A stretch of DNA of 64,000 nucleotides from an uncultured Eubacteriales bacterium (GCA_900319075.1 ONMZ01000006.1:28032-92031), one strand, 5' to 3'; positions 1-9,785 are shown, counted from the stretch's first letter. Program-made: numbers and translations. Notes: a model not told the origin generated them from the sequence alone.

Positions 1-601
1 TAGCGTAGTCTGCCACAGGCAGCAGCTGGACATGGGTCACTCCCAGCTCAAGAAGGTGATCCAGGCAGGTATTTGTGCTGCGGTTCCTTGTGCCGCCCTT
101 TGTCATTGCAAGAAACTTGCCACGATGCTTTGCAGGTACGCCTGAGGAGGGGTGGACGGAAAAGTCCCTTACGTGACACTCATAGATAACTGCGTCACAG
201 GGGTTTTTGCAAAGGGGTCTTTTTACACTTTCCCAGCCGGGAGGATTTGTGGATGCAAAGTCGATCACCGCACCCATATCCCCGTTTACGCCGCAGGCTT
301 TTGCATAAATGTCGATGGTCTCATGGTTCTTTTTATGGTTATATTCAAAGGAATAGGTGTAAAAACAGCCGTCAAGGTCACGCAGTATCTCAACATACCA
401 CACGCCCTTGTCCAGCCGTTCCATAGGCAGGGACTCCATACGGCTCCTGCCCTCCGAGTCAAGATAAAGATTAAGATAGACTCCCGTCGCCAAAGGCGCC
501 CAGGCTTTAAACACCGTCTTATCGCCCTTTATTACGGCGCCCAGGTCGTCGCCGTCGTAAAAAAATTCCTGATCTATCCATGCATAGTTTATTTTATACA
601 A
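1..601 (-). CDS. pulA: Type I pullulanase (alpha-1,6-debranching enzyme), 3' part cut by window edge
   Basis: About 200 N-terminal residues are visible; the gene runs off position 1. The fragment has the layout of type I pullulanases: an N-terminal beta-sandwich-like part (WIDQEFFYDGDDLGAV, KAWAPLATGVYLNLY) leading into the glycosidase barrel with YECHVRDFSVHPSSG and HLLELGVTHVQLLPV. These enzymes hydrolyse alpha-1,6 branches in pullulan, starch or glycogen. No signal peptide is seen, so it is probably cytoplasmic and acts on glycogen or imported dextrins. The start is a TTG at 601, chosen because AGAGAGG lies 8 nt upstream and an in-frame TAG at 620-622 leaves no other start. It follows psd by 39 nt and may be the last gene of that operon. 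The catalytic residues lie outside the window. Confidence 0.85.
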   Translation of the reverse strand, partial: MYKINYAWIDQEFFYDGDDLGAVIKGDKTVFKAWAPLATGVYLNLYLDSEGRSRMESLPMERLDKGVWYVEILRDLDGCFYTYSFEYNHKKNHETIDIYAKACGVNGDMGAVIDFASTNPPGWESVKRPLCKNPCDAVIYECHVRDFSVHPSSGVPAKHRGKFLAMTKGGTRNRSTNTCLDHLLELGVTHVQLLPVADYA

Positions 602-640
602 CGGCTTAACCTCTCTTTCCTAATAGATCAATAATTTTCG

Positions 641-1516
641 TCAATGCTTTACAGCCACGCCCACGGCTTCTCCCTGGAGCAATTTTGTTTCAAAGCCTTT
701 ACGTGTATTTTCCAGAAGGTCGGGGCAGACATCGACCTTATTTTTTTCAAGCAGCAAAACGATAGTTGAGCCGCCAAATTCAAAATAGCCCTTTTCCTCA
801 CCACGCAGCACAGTTCTTCTGCCGTAGGGGTGGGCGTTGGTGATCTTGCCCACAAGAAGCGCTCCCACTTCCATTTGCACAACATCGCCGAAGTTCTCAG
901 TTCTTATAACGCAATAGCGTCTTGAATTTTCACGATAGACGGGGACATACTCATTTACCACCGGATTAACGGTGCTGAGCACTCCGTTGATGATCCTGTC
1001 GTGGCTTTTTATGCCTGTTGCGGCATAGCAATATCTATGGTAATCGTCGGGGGTGAGGCGGATTATAACTGCTGTACCGCCCTCATAGCGCTTTGCCAGC
1101 TTTTTATCACGAAGCAGGCTTCTGACGGAATAGACAGAGTTTTTGATAACAAAGCCGTTGACCTCGTCGATCTTATAGGCTGTGACCTTACCGTCGGAGG
1201 GAGAGATAAGGATATTTTTATCCTTTGGGATAGGTCTTGAGCCGGGCTTTATCTTTCTTGTAAAAAAGTCATTGAAGCTGCGATAGGCTTTGGGTTCGTA
1301 GTCAGAAAGGTCGATATTATTCTTTTCGGCAAAGTCGGAGATAAAGCTTGCGGAGAGCTTACTGTCAAGGATCATCCCCCCAAGCTCGGAAAATCCGGGC
1401 ATACTCAGAAGTCTGAGAAAAGCTCTGCAAAAATAGCTTTTATATGCTTTCTGAAGGAGCTTGTCCTGTGAGGTAGTTTCCTCGAACTGCTCTCCTTTTC
1501 TATTGCGGTATTTCAT
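641..1516 (-). CDS. psd: Phosphatidylserine decarboxylase proenzyme
   Basis: The 291-residue protein converts phosphatidylserine to phosphatidylethanolamine at the membrane. The family signature is visible: a DDYHRYCY segment, then MEVGALLVGKI, then the C-terminal GGST self-cleavage site (FGGSTIVLLLEKN) that makes the pyruvoyl group on the small alpha chain. Length fits the Psd families of Firmicutes. The ATG at 1516 has GGGAGGG 8 nt upstream. It sits 27 nt downstream of pssA, so the two consecutive enzymes of phosphatidylethanolamine synthesis are adjacent and in order. Identification is firm. Confidence 0.95.
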   Translation of the reverse strand: MKYRNRKGEQFEETTSQDKLLQKAYKSYFCRAFLRLLSMPGFSELGGMILDSKLSASFISDFAEKNNIDLSDYEPKAYRSFNDFFTRKIKPGSRPIPKDKNILISPSDGKVTAYKIDEVNGFVIKNSVYSVRSLLRDKKLAKRYEGGTAVIIRLTPDDYHRYCYAATGIKSHDRIINGVLSTVNPVVNEYVPVYRENSRRYCVIRTENFGDVVQMEVGALLVGKITNAHPYGRRTVLRGEEKGYFEFGGSTIVLLLEKNKVDVCPDLLENTRKGFETKLLQGEAVGVAVKH

Positions 1517-1543
1517 TTTTTTAGCCCTCCCTTGATCTTAGTT

Positions 1544-2173
1544 TCAATGTGACGGTGCGAACTTCCAGATGCCCAATATTACCAGCGCTGCAAGGGTAAA
1601 CATCAGGAAAATGCTTTTTGCGGATACTTTTTTGACTTTGATATTAAGTACGAAAAGCACTGCAAGAGCAAGCATAAAGCCCTGGAAAACGTAGGGGTAT
1701 GCGGCGTTGGGGATATTTCTTTTTCCCAGAAACAAAAGGGGAAGGATTATGGAAGATGTGGTAATTGGCAGACCCTGATATTCTTTTCTGTTCTCGGTGG
1801 TGCTTTTCTGGCGCTGTTCTTCCATAACGTTAAAGTACCCCAGGCGGATAAGTCCGCAAAGGACGATAAGGACAGCCGACACAAGACCGAGTCCGTAGTT
1901 AAAGCCCATTTTATAGCCTATGCAGGCGGGCAGGACGCCGAAAGCCACAAGGTCGCACAGAGAGTCGATCTGGATACCGAACAATTTTTCCTCATCGGTC
2001 CTGTCTTTTTTATGCCTTGCCACTTTTCCGTCAAAAAGGTCGCATATTCCTGATATAAGCAGGCACAATATAGCGATCGCTTCATGTCCTTCAAAGACCT
2101 GAGTTATTCCCACCACAGCCGAGCAGAGGCTCAGATAGGTAAGGATAACGGTATAATTATAAAACCCGATCAT
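1544..2173 (-). CDS. pssA: CDP-diacylglycerol--serine O-phosphatidyltransferase
   Basis: A 209-residue membrane enzyme of the CDP-alcohol phosphatidyltransferase family. The active-site signature is complete at about residues 40-75: CDLFDGKVAR, a glycine about nine residues later, and IDSLCD. Several hydrophobic helices follow. It makes phosphatidylserine from CDP-diacylglycerol and serine. The product is then the substrate of the Psd encoded immediately downstream. The ATG has AAGGTG 5 nt upstream. It is the third gene of a minus-strand operon starting at the mraY-like gene, with only 9 nt separating it from the flippase-like gene. Confidence 0.93.
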   Translation of the reverse strand: MIGFYNYTVILTYLSLCSAVVGITQVFEGHEAIAILCLLISGICDLFDGKVARHKKDRTDEEKLFGIQIDSLCDLVAFGVLPACIGYKMGFNYGLGLVSAVLIVLCGLIRLGYFNVMEEQRQKSTTENRKEYQGLPITTSSIILPLLFLGKRNIPNAAYPYVFQGFMLALAVLFVLNIKVKKVSAKSIFLMFTLAALVILGIWKFAPSH

Positions 2174-2182
2174 ATTTTCACC

Positions 2183-3319
2183 TTATTCCTTATTTTCTTT
2201 ATTATCCCTTTTTTTCACCTGTGCCGGTTCCGGGACGGCTATTTCAGCCTGTACCGCATCTTCGGCTTTATCGGTGGATCTTCCGTATTTTTTTATATTC
2301 AGCAGATGGGTAAACAGCGTTACAAGTCCTCCCACGATGATAACGCCATAGAAGCTGATACCACGGTTAAGGAGTATTGCGGGGCTGAGGAGCTCGTCTG
2401 CGAACACGCCTGTGAAAAACGCTATAAAGCAAGCCTCGGTTATACCTGCCGCTCCGGGCAGGGGCAGCATTTCAACTGCCACACCGATAAGCACCTGCAG
2501 GGCTACTATCTGCATAAAGCTTGCCCCGCTCAGGCCATACGCCTTATAGATGACCCATGTGAGCATGAAAAGAGCCAATCTTTGCAGCACGGTGAGCCAG
2601 GTTATGGTGAACAGCGAGCCCATATTGCTGCCGATATATTTAGAGGCTTTTACATAGTTATCAAAGATCCTTGTGACTCTTTTTATATAGCCTTCGGTAT
2701 TTTTCTTATTCAGCACATGAAGGCGGGTCAGAAAGTTTATGAGCTTTATCGCCATTTTTCTTGACCACAGGGGTTTAAGGCAGACGATAAGCAAAAGGGC
2801 GATATAGGCAAGGTTCAGGAAAAAACCCACATACACCAGCCACATATATCCCCCCACGTGCTGTGTAACAAAGTCATGGTAGAAGATATAGAAAAAGATT
2901 CCCAAAAGTACGAGCACGGCTTTATAGACCACAGCGATAACAAGCATTATCAGGGAGGAATAGCCATAATAGATCCCGTCTTTTTTCATATATATCATCT
3001 GTGCAGGCTGGCCGCCTGAGGAAGAGGGGGTTATATAGGAATAGAAAAAACCGATAAAGGAATATTTCAGGCAGCGCCGGAAGGGGATCTTTTCTTTAAA
3101 CAGGCTCAGCATATACTTGATTATCACCGATTCGCCGGCGATAAAACAGAAGGTACACACGCAGCCAAGGATGAGCCACAGTTTGTCTGCACGGTGAAGC
3201 TCACACACGACCTCGGAGATCTCTTTATTATTGAACAATATTCTGAATGTGAGATACCCCACCACGGCTATAAACAGCACATTCAGCACATATTTGAACT
3301 TTTTGTTTATAGTTATCAC
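2183..3319 (-). CDS. Flippase-like / lysylphosphatidylglycerol synthase transmembrane-domain protein (YbhN family)
   Basis: A 378-residue integral membrane protein with about eight hydrophobic helices. It shows the family's central pattern: a helix followed by YITPSSSGGQPAQM, and later LPLPGAAGITEA. This domain is the flippase part of MprF and also occurs alone as YbhN-like proteins, where the substrate is often unknown. The lysyl-transfer domain is absent, so lipid aminoacylation is not supported. Its place between an MraY-like polyprenyl-phosphate transferase and PssA suggests export or flipping of a lipid-linked product (inference). The annotated start is a GTG with no good ribosome site, so the N-terminus is uncertain. 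Confidence 0.8.
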   Translation of the reverse strand: MITINKKFKYVLNVLFIAVVGYLTFRILFNNKEISEVVCELHRADKLWLILGCVCTFCFIAGESVIIKYMLSLFKEKIPFRRCLKYSFIGFFYSYITPSSSGGQPAQMIYMKKDGIYYGYSSLIMLVIAVVYKAVLVLLGIFFYIFYHDFVTQHVGGYMWLVYVGFFLNLAYIALLLIVCLKPLWSRKMAIKLINFLTRLHVLNKKNTEGYIKRVTRIFDNYVKASKYIGSNMGSLFTITWLTVLQRLALFMLTWVIYKAYGLSGASFMQIVALQVLIGVAVEMLPLPGAAGITEACFIAFFTGVFADELLSPAILLNRGISFYGVIIVGGLVTLFTHLLNIKKYGRSTDKAEDAVQAEIAVPEPAQVKKRDNKENKE

Positions 3320-3379
3320 TCCATATTTCTCATGTCCGTATCATCACGGGGCGAAGCAGCGTTATGAGAGTGGCTGCAA

Positions 3380-4363
3380 TCACTCGGTGATAAAGCAGAA
3401 GCAAGCAGCCACAAGGATCTGGATAATAACGAACCTTGCCACCACCTGGGTATCAGACCAGCCTTTATTCTTTCTCACATGGTCATGGATAGGTGTACGG
3501 ATATTCTTCATAAAGTTCTTCAATCTCAGAAAACGGATAAACGAGAGCTTTACAAGTCCCAGCCCTCCGTCTATTATAAGCACGATCGCAAGGGGGATAA
3601 ATATAAGGGGGGATCCGGTTTTAAGACAGATCAGCGCAAGGAACACTCCCAAAGCTCTTGAGCCTGCGTCGCCCATAAGTATCGAGCTTGGTGAGGAGTT
3701 GGACCAAAGGTACGCTCCCAATGCGGCAAGCATTATCAGACAGGCGGTTATCATTGCAGAGTCTTCAAGGAATCTGCTGACAAAGAAGATGGTCACCATA
3801 CAAAGGGTGGCACAAAGTCCGTCGACTCCGTCGGAGCAGTTGGTGACATTTATCGCTGCCCAAACAAGGATAGCTGCAAGGATAATGAAAACTGCCGGGT
3901 GAGGCTCGATGACCACTTTCAAAAAGGGAAGCTTGAACTTTCCGGAGTTGAAGTAATAGTAGGTCCCGGCGATACCACCGGAGATCACAAGGTCGATCAG
4001 TCCTTTTTTGACCTCGCCCCAGGGAACGTCAGAGGCATCGTCCAGATAGCCGCTGAGCATGGCGCCGTAGATAAACACAAGATAAAGCACCTTTTCAAGG
4101 TCAAGAGGTATGAAAAGGGCGGTAAGGATAACAAAGCCCGTGATAAAAATAAGCCCTGCTCCCCTGGCTTTGCCCTGGGAAAGCTCACCGTTCACCGCAA
4201 ACTCACGTCCATGATCCTTGGGAAGCACTTTTCTGAATATTTTTATTGTGAAAAACACAAACAAAAAGCTTACGAGAAACACGATACACAAAGCAAGCCC
4301 TCTTACAGGCTTTCCGTTGATCATAAGATTTTTCCCCAGCTTTTCGATCAGGTCGTAGAGCAT
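3380..4363 (-). CDS. MraY-like phospho-sugar transferase (glycosyltransferase family 4)
   Basis: A 327-residue polytopic protein of the MraY/WecA group, which transfers a phospho-sugar from a nucleotide donor to polyprenyl phosphate. Visible motifs are LSQGKARGAG (loop 1), the catalytic pair in GYLDDASD, NVTNCSDGVDGLC, the nucleophile loop MGDAGSRALG, and PIHDHVRKNKGWSDTQ. The last is the MraY lipid/drug loop, but with His-Asp-His where MraY has three His. That change and its position beside phospholipid genes rather than a mur cluster make it either the main MraY or a specialised paralogue; the sequence alone does not decide. It is the first gene of the operon and has a good promoter upstream. 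Confidence 0.82.
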   Translation of the reverse strand: MLYDLIEKLGKNLMINGKPVRGLALCIVFLVSFLFVFFTIKIFRKVLPKDHGREFAVNGELSQGKARGAGLIFITGFVILTALFIPLDLEKVLYLVFIYGAMLSGYLDDASDVPWGEVKKGLIDLVISGGIAGTYYYFNSGKFKLPFLKVVIEPHPAVFIILAAILVWAAINVTNCSDGVDGLCATLCMVTIFFVSRFLEDSAMITACLIMLAALGAYLWSNSSPSSILMGDAGSRALGVFLALICLKTGSPLIFIPLAIVLIIDGGLGLVKLSFIRFLRLKNFMKNIRTPIHDHVRKNKGWSDTQVVARFVIIQILVAACFCFITE

Positions 4364-4437
4364 TGGTACCCATCCTTTTTTGAAATTATATCAAGATCAC
4401 TCTTTACATTACGCACGCAATTTAAACACGCACAGCT

Positions 4438-4466
4438 ATTATACCATATTTATGCGGAAAATGCAA
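4438..4466 (-). promoter_or_regulatory. Sigma-A-type promoter of the mraY-like / pssA / psd operon
   Basis: Reading the minus strand: -35 TTGCAT, 17-bp spacer, -10 TATAAT, about 75 nt before the mraY-like start. The rest of 4364-4648 holds no gene and no other structure I recognise. Confidence 0.75.
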
Positions 4467-4648
4467 ATATTATAGCAGATAAATTTGCACAAAAAACGCC
4501 TGTGCAAAAAGGATATTTTTAATAGTGGCGTATAAAAGGCGCAAAACAGCTCAAAAACTGCCCAATTACGCCCCGGCAGACGCATAAAATTTCCGGCGGA
4601 AGGGCAGGAAAAAAGGGGGGGTTAAAAACGGAGCACGAACAAAACAAA

Positions 4649-4674
4649 GGGAGACTTTTTTTGAAAAGTCTCCC
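4649..4674 (-). terminator. Intrinsic terminator of the FemAB-type gene
   Basis: An 11-bp perfect stem (AAAAGTCTCCC and its complement) with a 4-nt loop. On the minus strand it is followed by a T-rich run (TTTGTTTTGTT). It lies directly after the stop at 4683. Confidence 0.85.
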
Positions 4675-4682
4675 GATGGTTT

Positions 4683-5783
4683 TTACTGCATATCTTTATT
4701 TCTGTTTTTCAGAAGTTTCTTTGTTTTGCGGTCATGTTTCCACATTACCAGTTTTTCGCAAAGGTCAACGATCTTTTTCATAAAGGGTTTGAACACATAG
4801 AAAAACTCCCCCGCATAGGTCACGACCTCGCCGTTAAAGCCTTTTTTAAACTTATAAACGCCGTAGTTAGGGTGCTCGGGGTCCTTATAGAAGGGTATTC
4901 CCTGGAAGTCATAGATATAATTTTTACCCTCTATCGCCCAGTTTATCATTGTCCACTGCATAAGGTAGTTGGGGTAAAGGTTTCTGTGGTGGTTTGCAGA
5001 TGCCCCATACACGTAGCAGGTCTTGCCTGCATACTGAGTAGTGACCGCTCCGGAAAGGGGGATCTTTTTGCCGTCCTCGTCCACATAGCACATAAACAGC
5101 CGGCAATGCTTTTCGCCCAAGCCGTTTATCATTTTCACAAAATACTCCTTTGAGCGGATAGAAAACCCGTCACGGATACCTGTTGCCTGCATCAGGGGGT
5201 AAAAGTCGTCAAGAGCCTCTGTGCCGCACGCCTGGCAGTACACCCCTTTCCTTCCGGCTTTTCTGATTCTGTTTCGCCAGTCAGGCTGGAAGGTCATCAT
5301 TACCTCATCGGGGGTCTTGCCCTCAATATTGCGAAGCATATAGTTGTTCCTTGCCTGAATGGTGGTGAGCTCCGCTGCGTTATAGGTATGCTTGAAGCCC
5401 ATAGATATTATCATTTCGGAGATGTCCTTATCCTTCTCCTCATGGCAGGGGTCCCACATGAACTGGTAGCACTTATATTTTTTAGCCAGCACCTTTATGC
5501 CCTCAAAGAGATCCTCCATAGTTTTCTTATCACGCCAGTCGCAGACCGGTCCGTGGGGGGCATAGAGGAATGTACAGCCGAAAAAGGGTATCTTTTTTAT
5601 GATAACAAGGCAGGTTCCTTTTATCTTTTCATCGTCATCTCTGGAAATAACTGCGTCCCAGCCCCAGTTGTCCTTTACCTTGGGCCAGAGCAAAGACTGC
5701 ATGAAATTTCCGTACTTGCTTGTGCTTGCAAACTCTTCATACTCATCAAGTATCTTTTGGTCATTTTTATTGATTATCTCCAT
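4683..5783 (-). CDS. FemAB/FemX-family peptidyltransferase (peptidoglycan branch aminoacyl transfer)
   Basis: The 366-residue protein resembles lipid II:glycine glycyltransferase-type enzymes, which use aminoacyl-tRNA to add cross-bridge amino acids to peptidoglycan precursors in the cytoplasm. Supporting features are the early QSLLWPKVK segment, YAPHGPVCDWRD, the DWRNRIRKAGRKG stretch typical of Fem proteins, ATGIRDGFSIRS, and the second-domain FQGIPFYKDP and YKFKKGFNGEVV. The family's coiled-coil arm is not obvious. The ATG at 5783 is chosen over one six codons upstream because GGAAGG lies 7 nt before it. It has its own promoter and terminator, so it is monocistronic. Which amino acid it adds cannot be read from sequence. 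Confidence 0.85.
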   Translation of the reverse strand: MEIINKNDQKILDEYEEFASTSKYGNFMQSLLWPKVKDNWGWDAVISRDDDEKIKGTCLVIIKKIPFFGCTFLYAPHGPVCDWRDKKTMEDLFEGIKVLAKKYKCYQFMWDPCHEEKDKDISEMIISMGFKHTYNAAELTTIQARNNYMLRNIEGKTPDEVMMTFQPDWRNRIRKAGRKGVYCQACGTEALDDFYPLMQATGIRDGFSIRSKEYFVKMINGLGEKHCRLFMCYVDEDGKKIPLSGAVTTQYAGKTCYVYGASANHHRNLYPNYLMQWTMINWAIEGKNYIYDFQGIPFYKDPEHPNYGVYKFKKGFNGEVVTYAGEFFYVFKPFMKKIVDLCEKLVMWKHDRKTKKLLKNRNKDMQ

Positions 5784-5819
5784 ATATGTACCTTCCCGCA
5801 TTTATTCTCAATTATGCTT

Positions 5820-5848
5820 ATTATACACTTTAATTCCCAAAAAATCAA
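5820..5848 (-). promoter_or_regulatory. Promoter of the FemAB-type gene
   Basis: Minus strand: -35 TTGATT, 17-bp spacer, -10 TATAAT, ending about 37 nt before the ATG at 5783. Confidence 0.75.
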
Positions 5849-5908
5849 GGGATTTCCGCATTTTTAGTGATTATCGGCAATTTTTAATATATATATCACG
5901 GCGCTCAC

Positions 5909-5937
5909 TTGATTTTTATAACATATTGTGATATAAT
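5909..5937 (+). promoter_or_regulatory. Promoter of the VanY-type peptidase gene
   Basis: -35 TTGATT, 17-bp spacer, -10 TATAAT. It is divergent from the FemAB-type promoter, whose -35 is about 60 bp away. Confidence 0.75.
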
Positions 5938-6002
5938 GACTGTAAGTGTAAAAATTTCAGAGGCAAAAGGTGCTTCTCTCAAAGGAAAGAAATGAGAAAA
6001 TA

Positions 6003-6974
6003 ATGATTGACGAAAGTAATATATATCAGGCTGAAAAAACTGCCGGGAGCGAAGATCCTCACAAAGAAGATCACCCCGCCGGTGGCAGCAGCAAAAGGGT
6101 GCAAAAGACCTTTCTACAGCGCAACAAATACCGCATAAGACAGATCTGCGGTGTGGCATTTTTACTTATTATCATAACCTCTCTGGCGGTGCTTATCACA
6201 AAGCACAGCGGAAGCGAAATTAAATCAGGCGACAGCGAGGCTCAGGCTTTTGCGGAGAAAACAGAGTCAGCGACACAAAGCACCACGGCTTTGACCACCA
6301 CGACCACAACTTCGCAAAGCACCACCACCTCCGCCACGGTAACAGAGGATACCACCACCACACAGCAGACTACCACCACACAGTCTGCCACAAATAAGCC
6401 ACAGACCTCTACCACCACAAAGGCGGCGGACAACAAGGATCCTGAGGTCATCAAGCCCACGGTCATCAAGGGCATTCTTGTGGTAAACAAGTCATACCCT
6501 CTCCCTGCGGATTACGACCCGGGCGGACTGACTGCGGAAACGGCTGCGGCTTTCAATAAAATGCAAAAGGCGGCGGCTCTGGACGGGATACAGCTTTGGA
6601 TATGCTCCGGATACAGGAGTTATTACACACAGCAGAGCCTGTTTACACAATACTGCTGGCGTGACGGAGTGGCAAAGGCGGAGACATACTCCGCAAGGCC
6701 GGGTCACAGCGAGCACCAGTCGGGGCTTGCAATAGACGTGAACATGGCAAGCAGCTATTTTGACAACACCCCCGAGGCAAAGTGGCTGGCAGAGCATTGC
6801 AACGATTACGGATTTATCATAAGATACAAGCCAGGCAAGGAACAGTACACGGGGTATGTTGCGGAATCGTGGCATATCAGGTATCTGGGCGATGTGGAGC
6901 TTTGCAAGAACATCGAAGCGTCCGGGCTTTGCCTTGAGGAATATCTGGGCATTTCAAGCAAATACAGCAATTGA
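6003..6974 (+). CDS. Membrane-anchored VanY-type D-alanyl-D-alanine carboxypeptidase
   Basis: A 323-residue protein with a single membrane anchor at about residues 45-65, a low-complexity Thr/Ser linker at about 90-142, and a C-terminal VanY (peptidase M15B) domain at about 172-305. The zinc-peptidase motifs are complete: SGYRS, SARPGHSEHQSGLAID (His and Asp ligands) and ESWHIRYLG (third His). It should trim the terminal D-Ala from muropeptides outside the membrane. A GTG at 5970 is an alternative start; I prefer the ATG at 6003, but neither ribosome site is strong. It is monocistronic. No vancomycin-resistance genes are nearby, so a wall-remodelling role is more likely than resistance. Confidence 0.88.
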   Translation: MIDESNIYQAEKTAGSEDPHKEDHPAGGSSKRVQKTFLQRNKYRIRQICGVAFLLIIITSLAVLITKHSGSEIKSGDSEAQAFAEKTESATQSTTALTTTTTTSQSTTTSATVTEDTTTTQQTTTTQSATNKPQTSTTTKAADNKDPEVIKPTVIKGILVVNKSYPLPADYDPGGLTAETAAAFNKMQKAAALDGIQLWICSGYRSYYTQQSLFTQYCWRDGVAKAETYSARPGHSEHQSGLAIDVNMASSYFDNTPEAKWLAEHCNDYGFIIRYKPGKEQYTGYVAESWHIRYLGDVELCKNIEASGLCLEEYLGISSKYSN

Positions 6975-6979
6975 CAACA

Positions 6980-7011
6980 AAACCCCCGCAGCAGATCGCT
7001 GCGGGGGTTTT
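6980..7011 (+). terminator. Terminator of the VanY-type gene
   Basis: A GC-rich stem (AACCCCCGCAGC paired with GCTGCGGGGGTT) followed by TTTT. The tail TTTTATGTTTGCAAA after it recurs behind two other terminators in this window (see findings). Confidence 0.9.
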
Positions 7012-7032
7012 ATGTTTGCAAATCTGTCCTTT

Positions 7033-7166
7033 GAAAGCCCCCTCTATAAGATAGAGGGTAGAAGCTGGAATTTGATTTTGAAAATAGCGATAAACCAATT
7101 CTCTTTTTAGGGGGCTTTCCCTGCCTTGCTATGCAAGGTGGTTGTCCCCCTATAACCCCTTGGGGT
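7033..7166. repeat. Intergenic hairpin cluster with flanking inverted repeat
   Basis: An 11-bp perfect inverted repeat GAAAGCCCCCT / AGGGGGCTTTC (7033-7043 and 7109-7119) encloses a perfect hairpin CCCTCTAT-AAG-ATAGAGGG (7040-7058). It is followed by CCTTGC-GCAAGG (7124-7138) and CCCCTTGGGG (7156-7165). A related CCACCTTGCA segment occurs near 10.63 kb. No coding frame is seen. It lies between two converging genes and may help termination of both, or be a dispersed element. Confidence 0.5.
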
Positions 7167-7172
7167 GCAATA

Positions 7173-9785
7173 TCACCCTTCTGATACTGCGGCTGTGAAA
7201 TCGCTGCCGTCAAAGTCCACCTTGATAAGTGAATCCGGCTCGATGTCCTGTGCGATGATCATACGGGCAACAAGCGTTTCGATATTGCGCTGTATAAACC
7301 TTTTCAGCGGTCTTGCACCGAAATTCTGATCGTACCCCCGTGAGATGACTGCGTCCTTTGCAGCCTCGCTTACCTGTATTCTGAGATGCTTGCTCTCAAG
7401 CCGCTTTTGCAGCTGTTCCAGCATAAGGTCAACTATCTTTCCTATCTGTGAGCGCATAAGGGGCTTGTAGTAGATTATCTCGTCAAGCCTGTTGAGGAAC
7501 TCCGGTCTGAACTGCTGGTGAAGAAGTCCGTCTACCTGCTTTCTTGCGCTTTCTGAGATCTCCCCCTGCTCATTTATGCCCTCAAGGATATACGGCGAGC
7601 CCAGATTAGAGGTGAGTATGATTATGGTGTTTTTGAAATCCACCGTCCTGCCCTGAGAATCGGTTATCCGTCCGTCGTCAAGCACCTGAAGCAGTATGTT
7701 GAAAACATCGGGGTGAGCCTTTTCTATCTCGTCAAGCAAAACTACCGAGTATGGCTTTCTGCGGACTGCCTCGGTAAGCTGTCCGCCCTCCTCGTAGCCC
7801 ACATATCCCGGAGGCGCTCCGATAAGTCTTGATACGCTGAATTTCTCCATGTATTCGGACATATCTATTCTTACAATGTTGTTTTCGTCGTCAAAAAGCG
7901 CCTGTGCAAGCGCCTTGGCAAGCTCTGTCTTGCCCACTCCCGTAGGACCCAGGAACAGGAAAGAGCCGATAGGCTGTGCAGGGTTTGCGATGCCTGCCCG
8001 AGAACGGAGTATTGCCTGAGAAACAAGCTCCACCGCCTCGTCCTGACCGATGACCCTCTGGTGGAGAATATCCGGCAGACGCAAAAGCTTGTCACGCTCG
8101 CTTTCCACCAGCTTTGAAACAGGTATTCCCGTCCAGCGTCCGATGATACGGGCGATCTCCTCCTCTGTGACCTTGTCACGCAAAAGGGTGTTTTTGCTTG
8201 CGGACTTTTCAGCCTTTTCCTCCTCCTGTTCAAGCTGTGACTGAAGCTGTGCCATTTTGCCGTATTTAAGCTCCGCCAGCTTGTTCAGATCGTACTCACG
8301 CTCAGCCTTTTCAATGTCCTTTGAGCACTGTTCTATCTCCTCACGGAGCTTTTGCACCTTGGAGATAGCCGACTTTTCGTTTTCCCACTTTGCCTTCATC
8401 TCGCTGAACTGTTCACGCATCTGTGCAAGCTCCTTCTGAACGTCGTGAAGATGCTCCACAGCCAGCTTGTCGTTTTCTTTTTTCAGCACCGTTTCCTCTA
8501 TCTCGTGCTGAAGTATCTTACGGCGGATCTCGTCAAGCTCTGTGGGCATAGAGTCCATTTCCGTGCGGATAAGGGCGCAAGCCTCGTCCACAAGGTCGAT
8601 AGCCTTGTCGGGAAGGAACCTGTCGCTGATGTACCTGTTTGAAAGCACAGCCGCCGAAACAAGAGCCTGGTCCTGGATCTTTACTCCGTGAAATACCTCG
8701 TACCTTTCCTTTAATCCACGAAGTATGGAGATCGTGTCCTCTACGGTCGGCTCGCTGACCATTACCGGCTGAAAACGTCTTTCAAGGGCAGCGTCCTTTT
8801 CGATATACTGCCTGTATTCGTTAAGTGTCGTTGCACCGATACAGTGCAGCTCTCCCCTTGCCAGCATAGGCTTGAGCAGGTTGCCTGCGTCCATAGCACC
8901 GTCGCTCTTGCCTGCGCCCACAATGTTATGCAGCTCGTCAATAAACAGTATTATCCTGCCCTCTGACTTCTTTATCTCCTGCACCACAGCCTTGAAACGC
9001 TCCTCAAACTCGCCCCGGTATTTTGCTCCTGCGATAAGCGCACCCATGTCAAGGCTGAAAAGCTGCCTGTCTTTCAGGTTGTCCGGCACATCGCCGCTGA
9101 CGATACGCTGAGCAAGCCCCTCGGCGATAGCTGTTTTGCCCACTCCCGGCTCACCGATAAGGCATGGATTGTTCTTTGTCTTTCGTGAAAGAATACGTAT
9201 AACGTTTCTTATCTCGCTGTCACGTCCGATGACCGGGTCAAGCTTGTTTGCCCTTGCCAGCTCCACAAGATCCTGACCGTACTTTTTCAGCACATCGTAT
9301 GTCTCCTCAGGGTTCTGACTGGTGACCTTGGCGTTGCCCCTTACCGATTGGAGCACCTGTAAAAACTCGTTCTTTGTAAGGTTAAAGGTCTTGAAAAGCC
9401 GCTTCATCTCGCTGTTTGGCTGGTTTATCATTCCAAGCATAAGGTGCTCCACCGAAACGAATTCGTCCTTCATCTGCATAGCGCAGTTCTCAGCGTCCGC
9501 CAAAGCCCTGTCAAGCTCGTTTGAGATGTATACCGAATCAGCCTGTCTGCCTCCTGAAATGCTCACCTTCGGTATACCGTTCACCGACTGGGTCAATGCC
9601 AGCTTGAAGTTTTCAGGCTCTATCTCCATTTTTGTCAGCAGCTGAGGTATAAGCCCGTTTTCCTGTGTAAGCAAAGCCAGCATAAGGTGCTGCTGATCCA
9701 CCGCCTGGTTGCCGTATGTGGCAGCCACCGACTGTGCGCTCTGCATTGCCTCGATAGATTTCTGTGTCAGCTTCTGTACATTCAT
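7173..9785 (-). CDS. clpB: ATP-dependent disaggregase ClpB (Hsp100)
   Basis: 870 residues, the normal length. Order: Clp N-domain repeats (1-145); NBD1 with Walker [10 protein letters not shown] near 205-215 and [13 protein letters not shown]; the long coiled-coil M domain near 400-530; NBD2 with [12 protein letters not shown] near 605-620 and [14 protein letters not shown]. The ClpP-binding loop of ClpA/ClpC is absent, as expected for ClpB, which works with DnaK to resolve aggregates in the cytoplasm. AAAGGAG lies 8 nt before the ATG. It is downstream of the ribbon-helix-helix-like gene, 47 nt apart, and no separate promoter, CIRCE or CtsR box is visible. It therefore probably depends on that gene's promoter. 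Confidence 0.97.
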   Translation of the reverse strand: MNVQKLTQKSIEAMQSAQSVAATYGNQAVDQQHLMLALLTQENGLIPQLLTKMEIEPENFKLALTQSVNGIPKVSISGGRQADSVYISNELDRALADAENCAMQMKDEFVSVEHLMLGMINQPNSEMKRLFKTFNLTKNEFLQVLQSVRGNAKVTSQNPEETYDVLKKYGQDLVELARANKLDPVIGRDSEIRNVIRILSRKTKNNPCLIGEPGVGKTAIAEGLAQRIVSGDVPDNLKDRQLFSLDMGALIAGAKYRGEFEERFKAVVQEIKKSEGRIILFIDELHNIVGAGKSDGAMDAGNLLKPMLARGELHCIGATTLNEYRQYIEKDAALERRFQPVMVSEPTVEDTISILRGLKERYEVFHGVKIQDQALVSAAVLSNRYISDRFLPDKAIDLVDEACALIRTEMDSMPTELDEIRRKILQHEIEETVLKKENDKLAVEHLHDVQKELAQMREQFSEMKAKWENEKSAISKVQKLREEIEQCSKDIEKAEREYDLNKLAELKYGKMAQLQSQLEQEEEKAEKSASKNTLLRDKVTEEEIARIIGRWTGIPVSKLVESERDKLLRLPDILHQRVIGQDEAVELVSQAILRSRAGIANPAQPIGSFLFLGPTGVGKTELAKALAQALFDDENNIVRIDMSEYMEKFSVSRLIGAPPGYVGYEEGGQLTEAVRRKPYSVVLLDEIEKAHPDVFNILLQVLDDGRITDSQGRTVDFKNTIIILTSNLGSPYILEGINEQGEISESARKQVDGLLHQQFRPEFLNRLDEIIYYKPLMRSQIGKIVDLMLEQLQKRLESKHLRIQVSEAAKDAVISRGYDQNFGARPLKRFIQRNIETLVARMIIAQDIEPDSLIKVDFDGSDFTAAVSEG

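Noticed and set aside
6003-6974. Vancomycin resistance gene cluster around the VanY-type peptidase.
   Set aside because: There is no vanHAX ligase set or vanRS pair adjacent; VanY-type peptidases are common wall enzymes.
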